Shown here in pieces: positions 8,634 through 16,956 of a stretch of DNA of 64,000 nucleotides. Each line of letters begins with the position of its first letter. Within the stretch, counting starts at the first letter, position 1. Origin of the DNA: Streptomyces sp. A3M-1-3 (GTDB lineage Bacteria > Actinomycetota > Actinomycetes > Streptomycetales > Streptomycetaceae); the NCBI RefSeq assembly GCF_024213665.1, contig NZ_JANAVP010000019.1, positions 62,001-126,000 of the forward strand, written 5' to 3'. The notes beneath the pieces were generated by a model that was not told the origin of the DNA, did no database searches, and was given only the letters and a program-made list of their open reading frames with translations. Made by a program: the position numbers and the translations under genes.

Positions 8634-9614
8634 ATGTCGCGCATCGCGATCAGCCGCGCCCGCCGCTGGCTGGCCACCGCCGTACTGGGATCCGTACTCG
8701 TGGCCTGTGGCACCGCCACGGACAAGCCCGCGGACCCGGCCGACCCCAAGTCCGCACCCAAGACGGACACCACGGTCCTGCCGGTGAAGTCCGCGCGGAA
8801 GATCACCGACGTCAAGGGCGTCACCATCTCCACCACCGCGCCGCCGAAGCGCATCGTCTGCCTGGTCGCCCTGTGCGACGACATGCTGACCGAGCTCGGC
8901 CTCGAACCGGCCGCCACCAACTCCGCGCTGCTCACCCACCCGAAGTTCCTCGGGGAAGCACGCGCCAAGAAGATCCCGGTCGTCCCCGGCGGCTTCCTCA
9001 GCCCCGAGGCGGAGGCGATCCTCTCCCACAAGCCCGACCTGGTCATCGGACTCGGCGACACCCACGGAAAGCTCGCCCCCGCCCTGAAGGGCGCCACGAC
9101 CTTCTGGCCCGTCCAGCCGGGCTCGTGGCAGGACAGCGTCGCGTACCTGCGTGACCTGGGCGCACTCACCGGCCGGGGCGAGCAGGCGGTCGCGGCCGAG
9201 AAGAAGTTCCGCACCAAGCTGGCGGCCGCCGAGGCGGACAAGAGCGACAAGACCGCGCTCATCATCTTCGGCAGCGACGAGAACTTCGGCGTCGCCACCC
9301 CCGGCAACGACGTCGCGGCCGGCCTCTTCCCCGCGATTGCCGACTACCCGTGGAAGAGCCGCGGGGTCGAGGGCACGTACAGCCTCGAAGAGATCATCGC
9401 GCGGGACGCGGACGTGCTGTTCGTCGAGACGCTGTCCTTCGGCAAGCCCGACGGAAAGCTGTCCGACAAGCTCGCCGAGAACCCCCTCTGGGCGCAGATC
9501 CCGGCCGTGCGGAACGACAAGGTCATCGAGGTCGACCCGGAGGTCTGGGCCAAGGGCCGAGGCACCCGCTCGCTCGCCCTCGTCCTCGACGAGGCGACGG
9601 CCGCACTGCGGTGA
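8634..9614 (+). CDS. Metallophore ABC transporter, substrate-binding lipoprotein (FecB/BtuF type)
   Basis: A 326-residue binding protein. Signal peptide and lipobox SVLVAC put the lipidated cysteine at residue 25. The mature region has the two-lobed helical-linker pattern of the siderophore/B12 class: PKRIVCLVALCDDMLTELGL near the start, PDLVIGLGD, then NPLWAQIPAVRNDKVIEVD near the end. ATG 8634 is preferred because it opens the signal peptide. It overlaps the next permease (GTGA). Behind a Zur-like box rather than an iron box, so the ligand may be a zinc-loaded metallophore instead of a ferric siderophore. Confidence 0.85.
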   Translation: MSRIAISRARRWLATAVLGSVLVACGTATDKPADPADPKSAPKTDTTVLPVKSARKITDVKGVTISTTAPPKRIVCLVALCDDMLTELGLEPAATNSALLTHPKFLGEARAKKIPVVPGGFLSPEAEAILSHKPDLVIGLGDTHGKLAPALKGATTFWPVQPGSWQDSVAYLRDLGALTGRGEQAVAAEKKFRTKLAAAEADKSDKTALIIFGSDENFGVATPGNDVAAGLFPAIADYPWKSRGVEGTYSLEEIIARDADVLFVETLSFGKPDGKLSDKLAENPLWAQIPAVRNDKVIEVDPEVWAKGRGTRSLALVLDEATAALR

Positions 9615-10909
9615 GCCGGCGCCTGCCCGTCATCGCGGCCGCCGCCCTCCTGGCGGCGGCCGCGATGCTCACGCTGTGCCTCGGCACCCCACCCGTACCG
9701 CCGCACCGGCTCTTCACCGGCGACGGCGTGACCCAGGTGATCGTCACCCAACTGCGGCTGCCCCGGCTGGTGCTCGCCCTCGTCGCCGGCGCCTGTCTGG
9801 GCGCCGCAGGGCTCGTCCTCCAGGAGGCGCTGCGCAATCCGCTGGCCGTCCCCGAGCTGCTCGGCGTCTCGTCGGGTGCGGCGCTCGGGGTGGCGGCGCC
9901 GCTGGTGCTCGCGCTCGCCGTCCCCGTGGCCGTACAGCCGCTGCTCGCCCTCGGGGGAGCGGCGATGGGCGGAGCGCTGACCCTGGTCGCCGCGGGCTTC
10001 GGACGGAGTCCTTCCGCGGTCCTGCTCACCGGGGCGGCGGTGGCGGCCGCCCTTCAAGCGGCCCTGCTGGTCCTGATGGTGATGGCCGACCAGCTCGACC
10101 TGCAGATCATCTACCGCTATCTGCTCGGCAGTCTGTCCGCCAGGACCTGGGACGACGTGACGGGCCTGTGGCCGTGGCTGCTGATCGCGCTGCCCGCCCT
10201 GGTGCTGTGCGCGCCGGTCCTCGCCGTGCTGCGCCTCGGCGACGACGACGCGCAGGCGCTGGGGGTCCGGGTACGGCGGGCCAGGTTCGCGGCGCTCGCC
10301 GTGGCCGTGGTGCTGATCGCCCCGGTCGTGGCGGTGTGCGGCCCGGTCGCCTGGGTCGGCTTCCTCGCCCCCCAACTCGCGCGCAGGCTTCGCCCGGACG
10401 CCGACGCGGTGCGGTGGCTGCCGTGGGCGGCGGTGTGGGGCGCGGTGGTCGTGGTCTGCGCGGACCTGCCGGCCCGGCTGGCACTGGCGCCGACCGAGAC
10501 GCCGGTGGGCGCGTGGACCGCGCTGCTCGGCGTACCGGCGGGCGTGGCTCTGCTGCGCGTCCGACGCGGGGCGCGCGCCGGCGCGACGGGCCCGGGGCCG
10601 GCGGGGGATACGCAGGCGGGCGTTGCGCCGGCCAGCGATGTGCCGCAGGACGACGTGCCGACGCACGACGTACGAGCAGGTGACGTACGGGTGGACGACG
10701 TACCGGCAGGCGACGTGCCGGCTGGGGATGTACCGACGGACGACGTACGGGCGGACGACGTGCCGGCAAGTGACGTGCCGGCGGGCGACGTGCCGGCGGG
10801 CGGCGTGCCCGCCGGGGGCGCCGCCGAAGGCGCGCGGAGCGCCCCGGCGGCGGGCAGGCTGGCGGGCCGGGGCAGGGCGTCCGGGCCGGATCCGGGGGCG
10901 GTGCGATGA
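9611..10909 (+). CDS. Metallophore ABC transporter, FecCD-type permease 1 with repeat tail
   Basis: A 432-residue membrane protein of the FecCD/BtuC family. LRLPRLVLALVAGACLGAAGL and LQEALRNPLAVPELLGVSSGA are the family's characteristic N-terminal motifs. CGPVAWVGFLAPQLAR is the conserved cytoplasmic loop. About nine to ten helices fill residues 1-325. The last 90 residues are not family sequence: they contain a degenerate pentapeptide repeat (DVPAG and variants) followed by an Ala/Gly/Arg tail. It overlaps both neighbours by 4 bases. Confidence 0.9.
   Translation: MSRRLPVIAAAALLAAAAMLTLCLGTPPVPPHRLFTGDGVTQVIVTQLRLPRLVLALVAGACLGAAGLVLQEALRNPLAVPELLGVSSGAALGVAAPLVLALAVPVAVQPLLALGGAAMGGALTLVAAGFGRSPSAVLLTGAAVAAALQAALLVLMVMADQLDLQIIYRYLLGSLSARTWDDVTGLWPWLLIALPALVLCAPVLAVLRLGDDDAQALGVRVRRARFAALAVAVVLIAPVVAVCGPVAWVGFLAPQLARRLRPDADAVRWLPWAAVWGAVVVVCADLPARLALAPTETPVGAWTALLGVPAGVALLRVRRGARAGATGPGPAGDTQAGVAPASDVPQDDVPTHDVRAGDVRVDDVPAGDVPAGDVPTDDVRADDVPASDVPAGDVPAGGVPAGGAAEGARSAPAAGRLAGRGRASGPDPGAVR
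10625..10819 (+). repeat. 15-base in-frame tandem repeat encoding DVPAG-type pentapeptides
   Basis: About twelve degenerate 15-base units inside the C-terminal end of permease 1. They encode variants such as SDVPQ, DDVPT, HDVRA, GDVPA. Each unit places an aspartate before valine. The tail is predicted to follow the last helix; its role is unknown. Confidence 0.85.
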
Positions 10910-11964
10910 CATCCGGGACCGCGACGGCGGCCGTCGCTCCGGTCGCGCGCGCGAAGCACTGGCGGCGGCCTGCCCTGGTCGCCGTACTGCTGCCGCTCAT
11001 CGCCTGCGCGAGCCTGCTTGCCGGGCGGGCCGTGACGCCCGCGGGCGTGTGGCAGGTGATCCTCGGCGGGGGTGACGAGACCGCCCGGCACGTCGTCCTC
11101 CAACTCCGGCTTCCCCGGCTGCTCGTGGCGCTGGGCGCGGGCGCGTGCCTGGGGCTTGCCGGGCTCGTCCTGCAGTCGGCGCTGCGCAACCCGCTCGCCG
11201 GGCCGGAGGTCACCGGGGTCACCCCGGGCGCGGTGCTGGGCGCGGTGGCCGCGACCGGGACCGGCCTGGCCGGATGGGAGTCGCCCGCGGCCGTCGTGGC
11301 CGCTGCCTGCCTCGGCGGCTTCACCGGCGCCGGACTGCTGTGGCTGCTCGCCGGTCGGGACCGCGGCGATCCCGAGCAGACCGCCGTGTACGGCGTGCTG
11401 GTCTCCGCCCTGCTCGCCGGTCTGACCGCCATGGTGCTACTGGTCGCCCCCGGCGAACTGGGCAGCGTGGTGCAGTGGCTGGTCGGCTCGACCGAGGGAC
11501 GGGTCTGGCAGCACTGGAACCTGCTGTGGCCGTGGGCCCTGCCCTGGGCGGCCGCCGCGTGCGCGCTCGCGGCTCCGCTCACCCTGCTGCGCTGCGGCGA
11601 CGAGCAGGCCGCCGCGGCGGGCCTCGCCGTGGGCCGGGCCCGGGCTGCCGCGCTGGTCTGTGCCGTCGCCCTGACGGCCGGAGCGGTCTCGGTCGTGGGC
11701 GCCCTCGGGTTCGTGGGACTGCTCGTGCCGCATGTCGCGCTGGCCCTGTTCGGCGCGGACCTGCGCGTCACGCTGCCCGGATCCGCCCTGCTGGGAGCTG
11801 TTGTGGTGGGCGGGGCGGACGCGGTGGCACAGGCATCCTCCCGCTGGCTCGCCGCGGCGCTGGACGCGGACCGGCTGACGCTGCCGACGGGCGCGGTGAC
11901 GACCCTCGCCGGGGCGGCTCTGCTGCTGATGGTGGTGCGCCGGGTGCCGGCCGACGGGCGCTGA
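10906..11964 (+). CDS. Metallophore ABC transporter, FecCD-type permease 2
   Basis: A 352-residue FecCD/BtuC-family membrane protein that should pair with permease 1. Family motifs are LRLPRLLVALGAGACLGLAGL, LQSALRNPLAGPEVTGVTPGA and GALGFVGLLVPHVAL. Unlike permease 1 it ends soon after the last helix, at the usual family length. ATG 10906 overlaps the permease 1 stop. Confidence 0.92.
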   Translation: MTSGTATAAVAPVARAKHWRRPALVAVLLPLIACASLLAGRAVTPAGVWQVILGGGDETARHVVLQLRLPRLLVALGAGACLGLAGLVLQSALRNPLAGPEVTGVTPGAVLGAVAATGTGLAGWESPAAVVAAACLGGFTGAGLLWLLAGRDRGDPEQTAVYGVLVSALLAGLTAMVLLVAPGELGSVVQWLVGSTEGRVWQHWNLLWPWALPWAAAACALAAPLTLLRCGDEQAAAAGLAVGRARAAALVCAVALTAGAVSVVGALGFVGLLVPHVALALFGADLRVTLPGSALLGAVVVGGADAVAQASSRWLAAALDADRLTLPTGAVTTLAGAALLLMVVRRVPADGR

Positions 11965-12008
11965 CACCTCCCCGTACCCGTAAGTGACTTCGAGACCCGA
12001 GGACGGAC

Positions 12009-12887
12009 ATGACGCAACCGGCACCCGCATCCGCACCCGCATCCGCTCCCACAAACTCCGCGCCGCTCACCGCCGAGGGGGCCCCGTCCGACCGGGACGC
12101 CGTGCGCGTCGAGGGGGTCCGTTTCGGGTATCCCGGCCGCCCGGTGCTCGACGGGGTGGATCTGCGCATCCGTCCGGGCGAGCTGGTGGCGCTGATCGGC
12201 CTCAACGGCTGCGGCAAGAGCACCCTGCTGCGCCTCGCGGCCGGGCTGTTGCGGCCCCATGGGGGCCGCGTACTGCTCCAGGGTGACGACCTCGCCCGCT
12301 TCTCGCGGCGCGCGACGGCCCGCCGGGTGGCCCTGCTCCACCAATCAGCCCCGCCGGTACCCGGCATGACTGTACGTCAGCTCGTACGGCAGGGCAGATA
12401 CGCGGCCCGGGGGCCACTGGGCATGCTCCGCGAGGGCGACGACGAGGCGAGCCGGCGGGCGCTGGCCGACGCCGGGGTCGGCGAGTGGGCGGCGCGGCCG
12501 GTGGACTCGCTGTCCGGCGGCGAGCGGCAGCGGGTGCGGCTGGCGATGGCGCTGGCCCAGGACACCCCGGTCCTGCTGCTGGACGAGCCGACCACGTACC
12601 TCGACCTGCGGCACCAGTTGGAGGTGCTGCAGACCGTGGTGCGGCTGCGTGAGGAGCGGGCGCTGACGGTCGTGATGGTGCTTCACGACCTGGCGCACGC
12701 GGCCCGTTTCGCGGAACGGATCGTGGCGTTGCGCGAGGGCCGTGTGGCCGCCGACGGTGCCCCCGGCGACGTGGTGACACCTGAGCTGCTCGCCCAAGTG
12801 CTGGGCGTGGCAGGGCGGGTGGGGCGTGATCCGCAGGGCGGCTGGCCGGTGTGTTACCCAGATCACCCGCTGCCGACTATGAAATGA
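12009..12887 (+). CDS. Metallophore ABC transporter, ATPase subunit
   Basis: A 292-residue ATPase of the FecE/BtuD type: Walker A GLNGCGKSTLL, signature LSGGERQRVRLAMALAQ, Walker B VLLLDEPTTYLDLRHQ, and VVMVLHDLAHAARF. The N-terminal 30 residues are an Ala/Pro repeat (TQPAPASAPASAPT). ATG 12009 follows GAGGACGGAC, 44 bases after the permease stop. The TGA stop at 12885-12887 lies inside the next Zur-like box. Confidence 0.93.
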   Translation: MTQPAPASAPASAPTNSAPLTAEGAPSDRDAVRVEGVRFGYPGRPVLDGVDLRIRPGELVALIGLNGCGKSTLLRLAAGLLRPHGGRVLLQGDDLARFSRRATARRVALLHQSAPPVPGMTVRQLVRQGRYAARGPLGMLREGDDEASRRALADAGVGEWAARPVDSLSGGERQRVRLAMALAQDTPVLLLDEPTTYLDLRHQLEVLQTVVRLREERALTVVMVLHDLAHAARFAERIVALREGRVAADGAPGDVVTPELLAQVLGVAGRVGRDPQGGWPVCYPDHPLPTMK

Positions 12888-12899
12888 CAATCATATTCA
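12885..12899 (+). promoter_or_regulatory. Zur-like box upstream of the precursor-peptide operon
   Basis: TGACAATCATATTCA matches the reverse complement of the recalled Streptomyces Zur consensus (TGAAAATCATTTTCA) at 13 of 15 positions. It starts at the stop codon of the importer ATPase gene and ends 83 bases before the precursor start. It suggests an internal promoter that lets low zinc switch on the peptide operon separately from the importer. Confidence 0.65.
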
Positions 12900-12982
12900 T
12901 TAATGTCTGTGGTGCGGGGTCCACCGGGCCCCGTCGCCGCCGTAACAAGCGGCATCCTTCGTATGACTTGGAGGCTCAACTC

Positions 12983-13096
12983 ATGGAGCAGGACAAGGTC
13001 TTCACCCCGATCGCCGAGCAGGGCCAGCTCGCCCACCTGTCGGCCACCCACTCCAACGCCCTCGTCGAGAACCCCTTCGACGACGGCGAGGAGTAA
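12983..13096 (+). CDS. Candidate RiPP precursor peptide, 37 aa
   Basis: A 37-residue acidic peptide, start ATG 12983 with GGAGG at 12970-12974. Residues 1-17 begin MEQDKVFTPIAEQGQLA and could be the leader. Residues 18-25 are HLSATHSN, and the peptide ends ENPFDDGEE. It has no cysteine. Ser20, Thr22 and Ser24 alternate with Leu, Ala and His, a spacing suitable for oxazoline/oxazole formation by the YcaO protein encoded downstream; His18 and His23 are possible metal ligands. A stem-loop follows directly. Assignment as precursor rests on size, position and the modification genes. The leader/core border is a guess, and I do not recognise the family. Confidence 0.75.
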   Translation: MEQDKVFTPIAEQGQLAHLSATHSNALVENPFDDGEE

Positions 13097-13108
13097 GCAC
13101 CACCGAGG

Positions 13109-13137
13109 GGGCCCGCCCGTACCTGACGGGCGGGCCC
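13109..13137 (+). terminator. Stem-loop between the precursor gene and the modification genes
   Basis: Perfect 12-base arms (13109-13120 and 13126-13137) with a 5-base loop. No T-run follows. It begins 12 bases after the precursor stop. In RiPP operons such hairpins commonly allow much more precursor message than enzyme message by partial termination or 3' protection. Confidence 0.75.
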
Positions 13138-13210
13138 GCCCTCGGCCCCCCTCGGTCCACCGCATCGCCGCCCGCACGCTGCAACCGCATTCCCGAACGG
13201 AGAACGTCAC

Positions 13211-14014
13211 GTGACCCGCACTCAACTGGCCCCCGGTACGGCCGTCGTCACCGTGCCTGGGCAGGGACTCGCGGTCCGTACGCCCGACGGGGAGTTTCTC
13301 CGGGTCAACACCGGCCAGGTGGCACCGGAAGCGCTCGTTGCCCGCCTCGCGGGCGGCGAAACCGCCCCGGATGCCGAACGGGACGCCCTGGTAGGGGCCT
13401 TCGCGGCGGCGGGCTACCTCGCGCCGCCCCGTGCCCCCTGGCCGGCCGCCCGTCGCACGGTCCTGCTCACCGGCGCACGCACACTCACCGAACCGCTCGC
13501 CGCGCTGCTTGCCGCCGCCGGAGCCGAGCCGCGCACCGGGACGGCCGACGAGGCCGCCACCGCCGTCCGCGGTCACGCCGCCGCCGTGGTCTGGTGCCTC
13601 GACGAGGCGGTGCCGCACGGCCTCTGGGACGAGGCCGACCGGCTGCCGGAACGCGGAGTCGCCTGGCTGCGCTGCCACCGCGAAGGCCTCCAGGCATGGA
13701 TCGAGCCGACCGCCGCCCGGCCCGGCGACGTGACCTCCGCGCAGGTACGGATGCGGCGCCTGGCCGCGACCTCCGCGCACCGCGAACTGGCCGCCTACTG
13801 GAACGGCCACCGGCTCGAGAGCGGCGCGCCGACCTCGACCGCCGCCTCCGCGGCGCTGATCGCCGCCCTGCTAGCCACCGACCTCGCCGCCTGGGCGCAC
13901 GGCACCCCCGACAACCGGCGGCTGCGCCGCATCGATCTGCGCGACCTCACCGTCACCGCCCACACCGTGCTGCCGGTGCCCGATGTCGCGCCCCTGCCCC
14001 GGCCCGCCGAATGA
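13211..14014 (+). CDS. Truncated E1/ThiF-like leader-peptide-binding protein (azole RiPP partner)
   Basis: A 267-residue protein. Residues about 10-75 (GTAVVTVPGQGLAVRTPDGE through DALVGAFAAAGYL) look like a PqqD-like RiPP recognition element that would bind the leader. Residues 78-170 (RRTVLLTGARTL, AAAVVWCLDEAVPHGLWD) resemble the degenerate adenylation/ThiF half of cyclodehydratase C-proteins. It is shorter than usual and I see no CxxC zinc site. GTG 13211 starts 73 bases after the stem-loop. It overlaps the hydrolase start (ATGA). Its likely job is to deliver the precursor to the YcaO protein. Family call is moderate. Confidence 0.65.
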   Translation: MTRTQLAPGTAVVTVPGQGLAVRTPDGEFLRVNTGQVAPEALVARLAGGETAPDAERDALVGAFAAAGYLAPPRAPWPAARRTVLLTGARTLTEPLAALLAAAGAEPRTGTADEAATAVRGHAAAVVWCLDEAVPHGLWDEADRLPERGVAWLRCHREGLQAWIEPTAARPGDVTSAQVRMRRLAATSAHRELAAYWNGHRLESGAPTSTAASAALIAALLATDLAAWAHGTPDNRRLRRIDLRDLTVTAHTVLPVPDVAPLPRPAE

Positions 14015-15567
14015 ACCCTCACATACGCGAGATACGCGAGATACGCGAGATACGTGCCATACGCACGTCGTACGTCGTCACTGCCGACGGTGTCCGGCTC
14101 GCCACCGACCTCTGCCTGCCCGAGGCGCCGCAGGACGCCCGCCTCCCCGCCGTCGTGATCCGTACGCCGTACGACCGGCGCCGCCACCACGGCGAACTGC
14201 GCGGCTGGGCCGCCCGCGGATTCGCCGCGATCGCCCAGGACGTACGCGGCAGACACGACTCCGGGGGCGACTGGCACCCGTACCGGGGCGAGGCTGCCGA
14301 CGGCGCCGCCACCCTGGCCTGGATACGCCGACAGACCTGGTCCGACCGACGTGTCGTAGCCGCCGGCGCCTCCTACGCCGCGCACTGCGCCCTCGCCCTC
14401 ACCGCCGGAACCCAGCCGCCGGACGCCGTGATCGCCGCGGTGCCCGCGCTCGGACCCGCCGAGACGGCCCGGGAGACCACCGGACCCGAGCGGCTGCTCG
14501 CGCGGGCCGGCTGGTGGGCTGCGCACGGCGACCGCCGGGACTCCGACGAGGACGCCCTCGCCAAAGCCCGGGCCGAGGACCCGCAGCTGCTCGAACACCT
14601 CCCCGTCCTCGACCTGCCGTCCCGGCTCGGCCGCGCCCTGCCATCCTGGCCCTCCCTCTGGCGGCACCGCCCCGACGGCCCCGCCGCGCTGACGGCGGCG
14701 CGCTCGCGGGTGCCATTGCTCGCCGTCGGCGGTACGCACGACCCGTTCGCCGAGGACACCCTGCGGCTGTGGCACACCTGGGGCGGCCCGGCCCGCCTGC
14801 TGCTCGGCCCCTGGGGGCACGCGCTGACCGCGGAACCGGGCCCCGACGCCGGCGCGGCGCACCGGCTGCGGCTGGGCGAGCTGTACGTACGGTGGGCCAC
14901 GGCCGCGCTCGCCGGCTCCGCCCCCGCGAAGTCCGGGGCCGTCGCCCTCGGCGGTAGTGAACTCTGGCTCGGCGTAGGGGAGTTGGACACCCGGCCGAAG
15001 GAGTTCCGGTTCGCCGACTGCGGCGGGCTGCGGCTGCTGCGCGGCCCGGAGTTCACCGCCGACCCGGCGCGGCCCGTCCGCTCCGACGACCTCGGGGTGC
15101 CCCGCACCGGCCCCGCCGACCGGTGCCTGCTGGTCACGGCCCCCCAGCCGCGGCCGCTCGACCTGATCGGCCCGGCCGAGGTCCGGCTGCGCGCCACCGC
15201 CGACACCGCGGTTGCGGACTGGGCCGTACGCCTGGTGGCTCTCACCCCCGAGGGCGCGGCCCGGCCGCTGGCCACCGGGGTCGTACGCCATCGCGCGCAC
15301 CCCGGCCGCGCCGCCGACGTACCTGTGCCGCTCGGCCACCTCGCCCGGCGGCTGGCCGCGGGCACCCGGCTGCGTCTGGAGATCGCCGGACACCACTTCC
15401 CCGCCCACGCCCGCAATCCGCACACCGGCGAGGACCCGCTGACCGCCACCCGGCTGCTGCCGTCCGCGCGGGTCGTCGACGTCGAAGGCAGCGCGCTTCT
15501 GCTGCCCGTGGCCCCGCCCAGGAACTTCACCCACGCCGTGAACCCCGTACAGGAGATCTGCCGATGA
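14011..15567 (+). CDS. CocE/NonD (peptidase S15-like) hydrolase
   Basis: A 518-residue alpha/beta hydrolase followed by a jelly-roll C-terminal domain, as in cocaine esterase and X-Pro dipeptidyl peptidase. Visible catalytic residues are Ser121 in GASYAAH, Asp244 in GTHDPFAED and His270 in GPWGHAL; RTPYDRRRHHGELRGWAARGF is the usual early region. In this operon it could remove the leader, cleave a residue from the modified core, or act on an ester; none can be chosen from sequence. ATG 14011 overlaps the previous stop, and its stop overlaps the YcaO start. The first 20 residues are a tandem IRE repeat. Confidence 0.88.
   Translation: MNPHIREIREIREIRAIRTSYVVTADGVRLATDLCLPEAPQDARLPAVVIRTPYDRRRHHGELRGWAARGFAAIAQDVRGRHDSGGDWHPYRGEAADGAATLAWIRRQTWSDRRVVAAGASYAAHCALALTAGTQPPDAVIAAVPALGPAETARETTGPERLLARAGWWAAHGDRRDSDEDALAKARAEDPQLLEHLPVLDLPSRLGRALPSWPSLWRHRPDGPAALTAARSRVPLLAVGGTHDPFAEDTLRLWHTWGGPARLLLGPWGHALTAEPGPDAGAAHRLRLGELYVRWATAALAGSAPAKSGAVALGGSELWLGVGELDTRPKEFRFADCGGLRLLRGPEFTADPARPVRSDDLGVPRTGPADRCLLVTAPQPRPLDLIGPAEVRLRATADTAVADWAVRLVALTPEGAARPLATGVVRHRAHPGRAADVPVPLGHLARRLAAGTRLRLEIAGHHFPAHARNPHTGEDPLTATRLLPSARVVDVEGSALLLPVAPPRNFTHAVNPVQEICR
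14023..14067 (+). repeat. 9-base in-frame repeat (ATACGCGAG) encoding IRE units
   Basis: Three exact 9-base units at 14023-14049 and two diverged copies encode IREIREIRE-IRAIRT at the N-terminus of the hydrolase. The number of units can probably vary without breaking the frame. Confidence 0.9.
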
Positions 15568-16943
15568 GTACGCTGCCGCCCGACGCGCTCGTGGACCCCG
15601 TCTGCGGCATCGTCCGCAGCGTCGCCCCCGTCGAGCACCCCGCCGGGGCCCCGCCCCGCTACACCGCGATGACTGCCGAGGTCTCCGACGCGCGGCGCTT
15701 GGGCGCATGGCCGGCCGACCGGGTCGCCCTCGGCACCACCTTCGGCGACCCGGCCGGCGCGCGGATCGCCGCCATCGCCGAGGCCGCAGAACGCTACTGC
15801 GGCAACCGGCTGCCGCCGCCCGGCCACCGCGAGGCACCGCTGCGGGCCACCGCCGGTGAACTGGCCGAGAAAGGGCTGCGGTTGTACGGCCCCGGCGACC
15901 TGCCCGCGTACGCCGACTGGCAGTACGCCCGCGAACGCTTCCCCTACCGGCCGCTGACCGAGGACACGCCGGCGCTGTGGGCGCGGGGCCGCGAGCGCAC
16001 GGGGGAGGGTGAGAGCGTGGAGTGCTGGGCACCTGTCGCCCTCACTCACCTCAACTGGCGCCAGGGCGAGCTGCGTTCACTGCCGCGCACCCACCACCTC
16101 AACTACGCGGGCATCGCCACCGGGCAGGGGCTCGACGACGCTGTCGAGCGCGGACTCCTCGAAGTCGTCGAACGCGACGCGCTGGAGCTGTGGTGGCACC
16201 TGGACGGGCCGACGCGCGGCATCGACCCGGACAGCGTCCCCGGACTCTCCGCCGACCTGGCCGGCTGCGGGCTCGGCGTGTGGATCGTCGAGATGCCCTC
16301 CGAGTTCGCCCCCTGCGTGGCCGCACTCGTCCACGATCCGGCCCGGGGCCTCTACGCCGCCGGATTCGCCTGCCGCTACGACCCCGCCGAGGCGGCCCGC
16401 AAGGCCGTACTGGAAGCCGTACACACGTGGGTGTTCACCCAGGGGCTGACCGACCCGGACGGCTGGGTCTTCCGCGCCATCGACGCCGGACTGCTCGCCC
16501 GTGGGCTCTACCTCGACCACCGGGCCGACCGGCGCTATCTCGACGACTGCGGCGAGGACTTCGGCGCGGTCCGGGACCTCGGCGCACATGTCCAGGTCTG
16601 GCTGGACGAGCGGGTGGCGCCACTCGCCCGGCGCTTCACGCACCCGGCCGGCGCAGTGGCCGGCATCGACGCCGTCGCCGCCGGCAGCAGGCAGCACCTC
16701 GACCGGGCGCTCGCGGCAGGCGGCCACCGGGTGATGACCTTCGACCTGACCACGCAGGACGTCGCCGAGACCGCACTGCGGGTCGCCCGGGTGCTGGTCT
16801 CGGGCCTCATCCCCAATGCCCCCGCCGCCTTCGCCTATCTGGGCAGCCCCCGCTTCGGGCAAGCCGCCCTCGCCCGCGGCTGGCGCGAGGAAGCCCCTTC
16901 AGCGTCCGGGGACTTCACGCTCACGCCCCCGCCGCACATGTGA
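15564..16943 (+). CDS. YcaO-domain cyclodehydratase
   Basis: A 459-residue YcaO protein. ATP-binding signatures are visible: IAAIAEAAERYCGNRLP (ExxER type) at about residues 70-85 and GLDDAVERGLLEVVERDALE at about 190-208, with the later RxxR-containing region AAARKAVLEAVHTW-like (EAARKAVLEAVH). The C-terminus is proline-rich (TLTPPPHM), as in azoline-forming YcaO proteins where the tail reaches the active site. It should use ATP to turn Ser/Thr of the precursor into oxazolines with help from the upstream E1-like protein. It overlaps the hydrolase gene and ends 13 bases before the dehydrogenase gene. Confidence 0.92.
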   Translation: MSTLPPDALVDPVCGIVRSVAPVEHPAGAPPRYTAMTAEVSDARRLGAWPADRVALGTTFGDPAGARIAAIAEAAERYCGNRLPPPGHREAPLRATAGELAEKGLRLYGPGDLPAYADWQYARERFPYRPLTEDTPALWARGRERTGEGESVECWAPVALTHLNWRQGELRSLPRTHHLNYAGIATGQGLDDAVERGLLEVVERDALELWWHLDGPTRGIDPDSVPGLSADLAGCGLGVWIVEMPSEFAPCVAALVHDPARGLYAAGFACRYDPAEAARKAVLEAVHTWVFTQGLTDPDGWVFRAIDAGLLARGLYLDHRADRRYLDDCGEDFGAVRDLGAHVQVWLDERVAPLARRFTHPAGAVAGIDAVAAGSRQHLDRALAAGGHRVMTFDLTTQDVAETALRVARVLVSGLIPNAPAAFAYLGSPRFGQAALARGWREEAPSASGDFTLTPPPHM

Positions 16944-16956
16944 CGGGGACGGGACG

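Noticed and set aside
12009..12060. Ala/Pro repeat at the start of the importer ATPase as a signal peptide
   Set aside because: No hydrophobic core or basic start; the protein is a cytoplasmic ATPase and the repeat is just low complexity.
13594..14010. Upstream extension of the hydrolase frame to 13594
   Set aside because: It runs antisense in character inside the E1-like gene (Arg/Pro-rich); ATG 14011 gives the overlapping stop-start and the family's normal N-terminus.
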